Shown here piece by piece: positions 57,201-64,000 of a stretch of DNA of 64,000 bases (the first letter of the stretch is position 1; every line of letters starts with the position of its first letter). The translations under genes were made by a program, and so were the position numbers. The notes beneath the pieces were generated by a model that was given only the letters and a program-made list of their open reading frames with translations, did no database searches and was not told the origin of the DNA. This stretch comes from Telopea speciosissima. Lineage: Eukaryota > Streptophyta > Magnoliopsida > Proteales > Proteaceae. Where the stretch lies: NCBI RefSeq assembly GCF_018873765.1, contig NC_057922.1, positions 14,087,563 to 14,151,562 on the forward strand, read 5' to 3'.

Positions 57201-59395
57201 GGTACACATATCCTTTAACACAAAGTGGGAGATGAAATTCTTTTCCAAACGCTTGTAAGGATTTTATGTGGCCCCAATTGTTAGGCATCTACTACTGAAC
57301 TTCAATTATCCATTCTCTTTTTTATAAAGACTAAATGCACTAGGTTTTGTGGACCTTGTCTTCATCTCCCTAACCATGTACCAAACTTGGAGCATTAGCG
57401 GCGAGTCAATATGTTTCTGTACTCGACATGTGCCACTAGTCAAGTTTCTGGTTGAGCAAAAGTCTGGGAGATGGTAAATTATGAGTTCAGGGTTTTCTAA
57501 AATTACAAGGATGCCAATTTCAATTTCAATGCAGTGTAGTAGTGGCATTTTTGTAATTTTATCATTTTGGACCATCTTTCTAGACACATCATCTATTTGC
57601 TTTGAGATGAAACTTGATCAATGAATGTACAAGCAGCACAAAGCCCCAATAACAAAGCAAGATACCACATTTTCCTTTTCCTTACAATAAGCAAGAGAAC
57701 ATTATTAGAGGTTGAAATATGGTATTTGTTAGAAACTTTTTATTTTTTATGGGGAAGTTTCTTTTGCATGGTTCTATAAAGGAAGGTTTCCTTAATAATT
57801 TGCCCTTTTCAAGCTAGGCGTGGGGTTCCTTTGGTCGAACCAAAAATTGGATGGATAGGTTTCACTTTAGATTAGTCATGTATCAGGTTAGAGTCCTATC
57901 TACATTGTGTGTTCTACTATTTTAGGATAATTACACTTGTATTTTTCAGTAGTTGAACGAAAGTTGCCAAAGTTGAATTTCCAATTAATTTTCAAAGCTT
58001 ATATATCTTTTCATGGGGAAATAAAATTGCTCTGAAAATTACCAGATTGATTAATGATGATGTGAACAATATGTCCGCAAATTTTAAACCCCAACAAAGC
58101 TGCCATGTGGTAGATATTTGGGTCATTAAGGATGGATTTCCTTAAGGGATGGTTAAGAAAAATGTTGCCCCTTTTCCATATATTAATATTAAGATTATGA
58201 ACTGCAATATTAGTTGTTCTTTTCCTGTTATTAACTTTTGTTGGTTGGATTGTTTCCCTCTATGGTTGTTAAGTTTGATTCAGACAATTATAATTGTTTT
58301 TCTATGGTTTGAGTTTCTTTCCCTTCCCCCTCCACCCCTTGGCCCCCCTCCTACCTTCCTCCAACATCCACACACACAGAAAGCACTTAAACCATTAAGC
58401 ATATACTGGATGTAGCTAAACCTTGCATTAACTGTATGAACTTTTTAAAACTTCCCTAAAAAACCTCTTCCATGGCATTCAGACTGGTGGTTACCCATTT
58501 GGACTGCCATCCTCCAGGTTTGAACAACATCATAGTTGTTCCATTAGTAATGATTTGTTTCCAGGTAAAAACCACAAAACTTTACTTGTAAATTTCCTAT
58601 ATGAGGTTTTTGTTTGAAAACAGAGTCATATCCAAAACAAGACTCAAATAAAACCAACAAAATAGTACAATAATCCTCTGTTTTTTTTGGGTTGATAATT
58701 TGGCAGCGGGGACATTAAATTCTGATGAGCCAAGGGACCTTGATCTTCCATTAAAGGATCGTTTCTTCATTCAGCCACTACCTGCAGTAGAGGCAGCAAA
58801 AAGGGCAAAGGAGTCAGCCAAGGACATCCTTAGCGTGAAGCAACTGATAGACAAGAAGGCATGGCCTTATGTCCAGAACGACCTTCGTCTAAAGGCATCG
58901 TATCTCCGGTATGACCTTAACACTGTCATCTCTGCCATGCCCAAGGACCAAAAGAAGCCTCTCAAAGATCTTATTGGGGTGCTCTTCAACACCATTGACA
59001 GTGTAAGTGAACTCAATTTCCTTGTTTTGGGAGTATTTCTTCTTAATGAGAGAGTTAATTTTTTGCCCTATTCATAAACTTCATTTTGGTTACCACATTG
59101 AAATGGTGATCTAAAAGGAATTTTTCTGGGACCCAACCCCATTTTTATCAGGTTCTGCTAGTTCTTGTGGAAGCTTTGATTGAATTAAACCTGGCCTAGA
59201 CCTGGCTCTCTGATTCTGTGTGTGTGTGTGTGATGGACACTATACATGTTTACTCAAGTTTAACTGATTTTGATTATTTGCTATATCTCTGTCCAGTTGG
59301 ACCATGCTGCAAAGATCAAGAGCACTCCTGAGGCAGAGAAGTACTACGCAGCAACTGTGTCTGTTCTAAATGATGTACTCTCCAAGATTGGTTAA
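54250..59395 (+). CDS. PSBQ: Photosystem II oxygen-evolving complex subunit PsbQ (OEE3)
   Basis: Exons 54250-54553, 58707-59002 and 59297-59395 join in phases 1 and 0 to give 232 residues, the usual plant length. PsbQ is a lumenal extrinsic protein that stabilises the Mn4CaO5 cluster and PSII supercomplexes. The N-terminus is a bipartite transit peptide. The stromal part starts [11 protein letters not shown]. The thylakoid signal has a twin arginine (R62 R63) before [13 protein letters not shown] and a cleavage site at VFA|EAK (after residue 84), as expected for Tat import. The mature protein keeps [10 protein letters not shown], then the four-helix bundle with [33 protein letters not shown] and [16 protein letters not shown]. 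Start: the ATG at 54250 matches family N-termini, although the frame is open upstream. Intron 1 is about 4.15 kb. Confidence 0.96.
54908..55050. mobile_element. MITE in psbQ intron 1 (GATCGTCTC family)
   Basis: The right end GGAGACGATC and the internal foldback (GCCGCACACATC against GATGTGTGCGGTAC; GATGCTGCCAG against CTGGCAGCACC) match the element at 4066-4219. Confidence 0.65.
55394..55562. mobile_element. Foldback MITE in psbQ intron 1
   Basis: GGGAAAAAGATCTCTGTCCA at the left and CATACAGAAAAGTGCTTCCC at the right form the ends. The inner arms GGAGTGTGGCGTACGCCAGC and GCTGGTGTAGGCCACACTCC are near-perfect inverses, and CTATCTCTCTCCTCC pairs with GGAGAGAGATAG. A close relative is at 61199-61372. 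Confidence 0.8.
55660..56500. repeat. Diverged direct repeat (about 400 bp, two units) in psbQ intron 1
   Basis: About 55660-56050 and about 56165-56500 share ordered landmarks: a GGTAGTTTACTTGG/GGCAGCTTAGTTGG block, ATGTTATCCATGTCATTAT/ATGTTGTCTACATTACTAT, and CATATGATTGA followed by TATCCA(T)CCAATGGTT. A further similar piece lies near 56880-56960. Non-coding, probably an old repeat family. Confidence 0.55.
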
Positions 59396-61198
59396 GGAGG
59401 ATTTAGTTTCTGGTACCTTTTGTTGTGTAACATTTATTTCTACCTCTGAAACATTTTGGTTGTAATTTAAAGGGTATTCAATGAAGAACAAAAGGTCGAA
59501 CAAAGTCCTACCCCTCCCTCCAATAGAAACTAGAAAGGAAATTCCATTAAACAAAAGAAACTAAACAACAGCAATGGTGTCTATCCAGCTTGGGAAGGAT
59601 CTATTCCTATTCTATATCACTATCTCCAGACGAATACTTGCAGGTATAGGTATCACAAAATTTCTCAGGAGGTGATGATAAGAAAAAGTTTATGGTAAGT
59701 ATGGTTCCCATGGGTTTGATCAAATTTTGATTGAACAACCATTACTAACTTTAAGGAATATCATCTCTATTAGGGAATCTAGAAAAGTATAAAATTTCCT
59801 TTTCAACACAAAGTAGAATTCCATTGATTGACAATTGGGATTTGATTATATCTGTCAGGAAAATATGTTGATTTTAGAATTTCTAACCTAAGAGAATCAT
59901 GTAATGTGAGGGTTCTCCAAGTTAGTTTAATCAAGAAACTCCTATTTTGTACACTTTGGTTTCCCATGATACTATATCTGTTCATTATTTTCTTTTAGAT
60001 TTGCCTCTAACCTCCTTTTCCAGAAAGCTGCTTGAATTGAGTCGAAATTGTTAGCCATGTCCTCCTCTGTAACTAGATATTTGCCCTCAGTGTCATAGAC
60101 GAATGCAAGGTAAGACTTAATTAACATTGATGGGATGTAGATCTCATTTTGTCATCCTGGAGGCAAGCATAACAATGAAAAGATGTAGATTTGTGGTTTA
60201 ACCTCCACTGGCCTTTTTGGGCTCAAGGACTTGACTTCCTAGCATTTAAGTTGTGCAGATAGCCTATCCAAAAGGAAACCAAAAAGGCTGCCTTCTGAGA
60301 CCTAAGTAGGTATAAAAAGAGGGTTTCCTATGGTTAAGTCTTTTAATCCATAGTGTGTATCGCAGTTAACATTCCCCACATTTGAAAACTATGGTTAATT
60401 AAGAGTTTATAACTCATTCTCCGTTCATTTTTTAACTAGGATGAGCAAGACGATGCAAGAGAGCCCTCCTACGAACAAACTACGACCGAACATCCTACCA
60501 ACTTGGTAAGATGATCCAGAGACCGAGTTGGAGAAGGCAGCAATGAGCCCTCCCATGAGAGATTGCAACCATACATCCTACCAACTAGGTAAGTAATCTA
60601 AGATGGACCCAATGTAATATCTGTATGAATCGGACATTAATTTTTCTGCCAGTAGTATGTAGTAGGTATTAATTAAGTTTGTTGGTCCTGCTATTATTCT
60701 TAATACATTCGATTCCATCTCCATCCCTTTATATAATATTAGTGGTTTGCACTATATAGCTACTACCCAATACACATTCAAACAAAACACTTCAATTCCC
60801 CCTTTGATCTCCTATATCTGTGATTGGGAACTCGGTCTTCACCTCTGAAAATTAGAATCATCTTGGAGAATAGTCAATTTTATTCTTTCATATTTTATAT
60901 CATATATATCTTTACTTTTATTCCACAGGAGATTAACAGTTTGGCTGACTCAATGACACTCTCCGTAACATGTAGGATTGTTTGGCGCCAATTCCTACCA
61001 TCCATGATTGAGGGAAATGTGTTGTTTGGTAGCCAAGAAAGGAAAAAAACAAAATGATGATATAATGATTAATTTATGTGTCTATCTCTCACCTCAAATT
61101 CATGAATAAAAGTCTCTTCCTATCCAAAAGAAAAAAACCATTTCTTACAAACATGGTGGGCCCATCAACTTTTGAACATTAAATATATAATTACATTT
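59396..61198. other. Intergenic stretch after psbQ
   Basis: No gene seen. At about 60450-60595 a block (GCCCTCCTACGAACAAACTACG; CATCCTACCAACTTGGTAAG) is repeated imperfectly in tandem with a period of about 90 bp. Confidence 0.5.
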
Positions 61199-61372
61199 TG
61201 GGAAGCAGTTTTGTGTACAGGAGTGTGGCCTACACCAGCACTCCCATGTGTCTATCTCTCTCCTCCTTAAAACAAGGGGGTAGAGGTGTCTTTTCACATG
61301 GGGAGGAGAGAGAGAGACTCATGGGAGTGCTAGTGTAGGCCACACTCCCGGACAGATATCTATTTCTTTTAC
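61199..61372. mobile_element. Foldback MITE, relative of 55394-55562
   Basis: The same arms are present (GGAGTGTGGCCTACACCAGC against GCTAGTGTAGGCCACACTCC; CTATCTCTCTCCTCC against GGAGGAGAGAGAG) with a shared AAGGTGTCTTTTCACATGGGG-type centre in opposite order, so the two copies are in opposite orientation. Confidence 0.8.
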
Positions 61373-61557
61373 ATTTTTGTCACCCTTTCACTCAATCATG
61401 AAATTCACTTGATTCTGTGTCGAGAGGACATTTTTTTTTCTTGTAATTTTTAGGACCATCTATGACCACAGGGGCCACTCGACCAGACAGCATTCTTGTT
61501 CCTTTATAATTTATAGTACCATTGTTTTTATTAATATACTATCATTTATAGGACGGA

Positions 61558-61690
61558 CCTTTATCACCTCAGGTACAATACACCCTTAAATGCACCAAAA
61601 AGGTGCATGCACTTGGGAGTGTTTTAAAACAAACACTTTAAGGTGCACCGTCAAATGTACCTGTTTGGTGCACTTGAGGCGATACTTTTC
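61558..61690. repeat. Foldback sequence downstream of the UGT gene
   Basis: TATCACCTCAGGTACA at the left pairs with GTGCACTTGAGGCGATA at the right, and AATGCACCAAA and AAGGTGCA words alternate inside. Small MITE-like hairpin. The stretch to 62023 is AT-rich 3' flank. Confidence 0.45.
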
Positions 61691-62023
61691 CCTTATAGGA
61701 CATATAAATAACACACATGATGATGACAAAAAAATAAAAATAAATAACACATGATATCAAAACATTTGAACTTTATTTCTAGTAGGAAGAATACAACAAC
61801 AACAAACTCAGAATAGATCCACATAAAACAAAGTAGAGAAAACTGAAATCTAAGAAGAAAAAAAAAAAAGAATGGAAGGATAGGATAGAGAAAAGAGAGA
61901 TGGAATGTACGATGAGAAATGAAAATTGAAAAATGACAAATGAAAGATAGAAAACAGAAGCAAACGTACATATTGCAATAACGACTTATTCTAATTAAGG
62001 CAGCTTCTTCAATTCACTAGAAT

Positions 62024-63403
62024 TTATTTAGCAGCAACAGCAAGTTGTTGTAGTTCCTTGACGAACTCATCCACATAGGAAGATTGAGCACTTGCATCTA
62101 CCAAGAAATCCCTCAACTTGGCATGGTTGGCCATCACTTCTCTCCCAATCTTGTTTTCTTCATCCATCGCCAACTTCACCGCCTTGCAGACACTCTCTCT
62201 TTTAAACCAACCGTTTTCTTCACTCCTTTCCACATCAACTGCCACTTTCAAACCACCAACCAATACATCAGTCATCAAGAACTGATCAAGAAAGTGGGGA
62301 CAAAACACAATCTGGCAATTACTAATCAGGGCTTCCCACATAGATCCAAACCCACAATGGCTCACAAAACACCCAATCGCAGGGTTCTTCAATATCTTTG
62401 TTTGAGGAACCCAACCATCATGAACCATTCCTCTTCCTTCAATTCTTTCCTTAAATCCATCTGGCAATGCCTCTTCTATTGTTTTTGCTCCAGATGGTGG
62501 TTTTAAAGCCACCAAAAAGGGAAACCCAGTGAGTTCAAGTCCAAGAACCAGTTCTTGAAACTGATCCTTTTCCAGAATACATTCACTACCAAATGCACAA
62601 TACACAACAGAATTTGGCTTAAAACCACTGAGCCACTTAGACCAGAACTGGTCACCTAGAACTTGGCTTGAAGCCTCAGGCAACCCATATTGCATTACAG
62701 GGCCAGTGAGTAGAATTGGCTTCCCATACTGTTCCATCAAGTAATCACAATATGGGCCTTCAACTTCACGGCAAGTCCTAAATGCAAGGGCATCACATTC
62801 CAACATGGGCTTAACTGCATTCTCATATGATTTGGGGAAGTCTAACAAAGGCCTGATCTGATAAGGGTGTACCCTAATAGGGGAAGGTGGAAAGCCTGAT
62901 GGGTGTTGGATTACTTTGGCCTCCTCGTGTTCGTGGCCCTTACGTGCTGGAACATTGTAATAAGCATTCACTGATGCACTGATGGCCATGTAGAAGATGG
63001 ATTTGATTCCAAGTCCTCGTGCTAATGCCGGAATCCAATTGAGAAAATCGAAGAAAATAAAGTTAGGCATAAGGGTTATGAGTAAAGCTTCAATCTGAGG
63101 TTGAGTGAGGTCTCGGGCGTTAATGAGATGGGGGACATAATTATGGGGAATTTCTGTGGTAGTCTCGGTGCCCAGAGGAAGACCTTCAACATGAGGAACC
63201 TCAATAGGGATGAAGGTAATGAGGTTTGGGTGGAGATTTAAGTGGTTTAATCTGGTTCTCGTTTTAGTGGGCAAAATTAAGGAGATCTTGTGACCTCTCT
63301 CGGCAAGCTGATTTGCAAGGTGGAGGTAAGGGGTCATATGGCCTAAGGCAAACCAAGGGTACATGGCAATATGAAGCTTATTGGAATCCTGTGGGTTGGT
63401 CAT
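62024..63403 (-). CDS. Family 1 UDP-glycosyltransferase, UGT79/UGT91-like
   Basis: An intronless 459-residue frame. The C-terminal PSPG box that binds the UDP-sugar runs from W331 (WVPQTKILKNPAIGCFVSHC) to Q374 (FLDQ), 44 residues as usual. The final Gln usually favours UDP-glucose, although relatives in this clade also use UDP-xylose, -galactose or -rhamnose. The catalytic pair is probably His22 (ALGHMTP) and Asp119 (FFDFLNW). The CREVEGPYCDYL segment and GHMTPYLHLANQLAERGH are typical of clade A enzymes, which extend sugars already attached to flavonoids, anthocyanins or terpenoids. The acceptor cannot be read from sequence. No related glycosyltransferase or pathway gene adjoins it. Confidence 0.93.
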   Translation of the reverse strand: MTNPQDSNKLHIAMYPWFALGHMTPYLHLANQLAERGHKISLILPTKTRTRLNHLNLHPNLITFIPIEVPHVEGLPLGTETTTEIPHNYVPHLINARDLTQPQIEALLITLMPNFIFFDFLNWIPALARGLGIKSIFYMAISASVNAYYNVPARKGHEHEEAKVIQHPSGFPPSPIRVHPYQIRPLLDFPKSYENAVKPMLECDALAFRTCREVEGPYCDYLMEQYGKPILLTGPVMQYGLPEASSQVLGDQFWSKWLSGFKPNSVVYCAFGSECILEKDQFQELVLGLELTGFPFLVALKPPSGAKTIEEALPDGFKERIEGRGMVHDGWVPQTKILKNPAIGCFVSHCGFGSMWEALISNCQIVFCPHFLDQFLMTDVLVGGLKVAVDVERSEENGWFKRESVCKAVKLAMDEENKIGREVMANHAKLRDFLVDASAQSSYVDEFVKELQQLAVAAK

Positions 63404-63413
63404 CGCTGAAGGA

Positions 63414-63443
63414 AGACTGACTGACTGACTGACTGACTGACTA
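63414..63443. repeat. GACT tetranucleotide microsatellite in the UGT leader
   Basis: About seven GACT units lie 11 bases upstream of the UGT start codon and would be transcribed in its 5' leader as CAGT-type repeats. Confidence 0.85.
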
Positions 63444-63490
63444 CAAAGGGGAAGGTTTTGTTTGGCAATTGGAAGGTTTAGTTTTAGAGG

Positions 63491-63500
63491 TAATATATAG
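63491..63500 (-). promoter_or_regulatory. TATA box of the UGT gene
   Basis: Minus-strand CTATATATTA about 90 bases before the ATG at 63403. It would place the transcription start near 63460 and give a leader of about 60 bases including the GACT repeat. Confidence 0.5.
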
Positions 63501-63650
63501 AAAGGCAGAGGAATCGCATTTACTATTAAGAGGTATGATTTATTATTTAATGGGGAAACCTAATATGTATGTATGTACTACCGACAGAACGGAAAATGTG
63601 TGATCTGATCCAAAGATATATTATATTACATTGGGTCATTTAAACAAGTA

Positions 63651-63826
63651 GTTGGGACTTGGGACTGGTAGGACGTGTGGTCGTAGTTTGTTTGGAAAAA
63701 AACCAAAAAAAATAAGTGGTTGTAATATGTTGGTGGTAGTTGGGACTTGGCACTGGTAGGACGTGTGGTCGTAGTTTGTTTGGAAAAAAACCAAAAAATA
63801 TAAGTGGTTGTAATATGTTGGTGGTG
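63651..63826. repeat. Tandem duplication, 88-bp unit, two copies
   Basis: Units 63651-63738 and 63739-63826 share GTTGGGACTTGG, CTGGTAGGACGTGTGGTC, GTTTGTTTGGAAAAAAACC and AGTGGTTGTAATATGTTGG with only a few differences. The array lies about 250 bp upstream of the UGT start codon, in the likely promoter. Confidence 0.9.
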
Positions 63827-64000
63827 GAGCAGGGGCTAAATTAATCTGAGACATCCAATGTTTGCAAAAAGAGGCCCAAATAAGAGAGGACGTCATGGAT
63901 TTTATTCCTTTCCACTTGGAGATCTGTAAGTTCCTATCCCTTAAAATCAGGACACGTGGGACTTTTTAATCTAACAATCATGAAAGTATCCAATCTTAAT

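Noticed and set aside
62084..62506. Plus-strand frame of 140 residues within the UGT gene
   Set aside because: Shadow of the minus-strand UGT, which has a complete PSPG box.

Overview
This window is nuclear DNA from a flowering plant. It is AT-rich, with introns, GT-AG splice sites and many transposable-element relics. It carries a nuclear psbQ gene, a FAR1-related gene, a plant-type UDP-glycosyltransferase and an Au SINE. I cannot name the species. Only about six recognisable host genes occupy 64 kb; the rest is introns, repeats and transposon debris.

Layout. 0-2.9 kb: a foldback element, one possible terminal exon of a gene lying mostly off the left edge, and dispersed repeats. 2.9-18.9 kb: a large direct tandem duplication of a 12- to 14-exon gene I do not recognise (copy A about 2.99-10.87 kb, copy B about 12.24-18.85 kb). 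The reading frame is conserved across splice junctions in both copies. Private insertions distinguish them (a TRIM, MITEs and LINE relics), and a small LTR element with copia gag debris sits between them. 18.9-27 kb: two candidate 5' exons, a G/T-rich minisatellite, a dead PIF/Harbinger transposase whose 3' end runs into a large inverted repeat, then the molybdopterin synthase small-subunit gene (MOCS2A/CNX7 type). 28-30.4 kb: LINE and TRIM-like debris. 30.5-32.3 kb: a three-exon LigB/DODA-type dioxygenase on the minus strand. 33-39 kb: LTR remnants and a Mutator-like element (Pack-MULE) carrying a broken ammonium-transporter fragment. 40.6-41.3 kb: the lipoate-pathway octanoyltransferase LIP2. 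43-48 kb: a short tandem-repeat locus, an Au SINE with a perfect 17-bp target duplication, and an inverted pair of LTR-like repeats. 49.0-52.7 kb: a FAR1-related (FRS) gene in four exons. 54.25-59.4 kb: psbQ in three exons with a first intron of about 4.15 kb full of MITEs. 62.0-63.4 kb: an intronless UGT79/91-like glycosyltransferase on the minus strand.

The host genes are functionally unrelated: molybdenum cofactor, mitochondrial lipoate, photosystem II, specialised-metabolite glycosylation and transcription. They look like independent plant genes, not a cluster. The most interesting items are the tandemly duplicated unknown gene with an array of 63-bp exons each encoding an LxLxL (EAR-like) motif, the Pack-MULE with its ammonium-transporter capture, the long hairpin abutting the Harbinger transposase, and an LTR element whose primer-binding site points opposite to its gag remnant. 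Splice junctions were read by eye and no transcript evidence was available.
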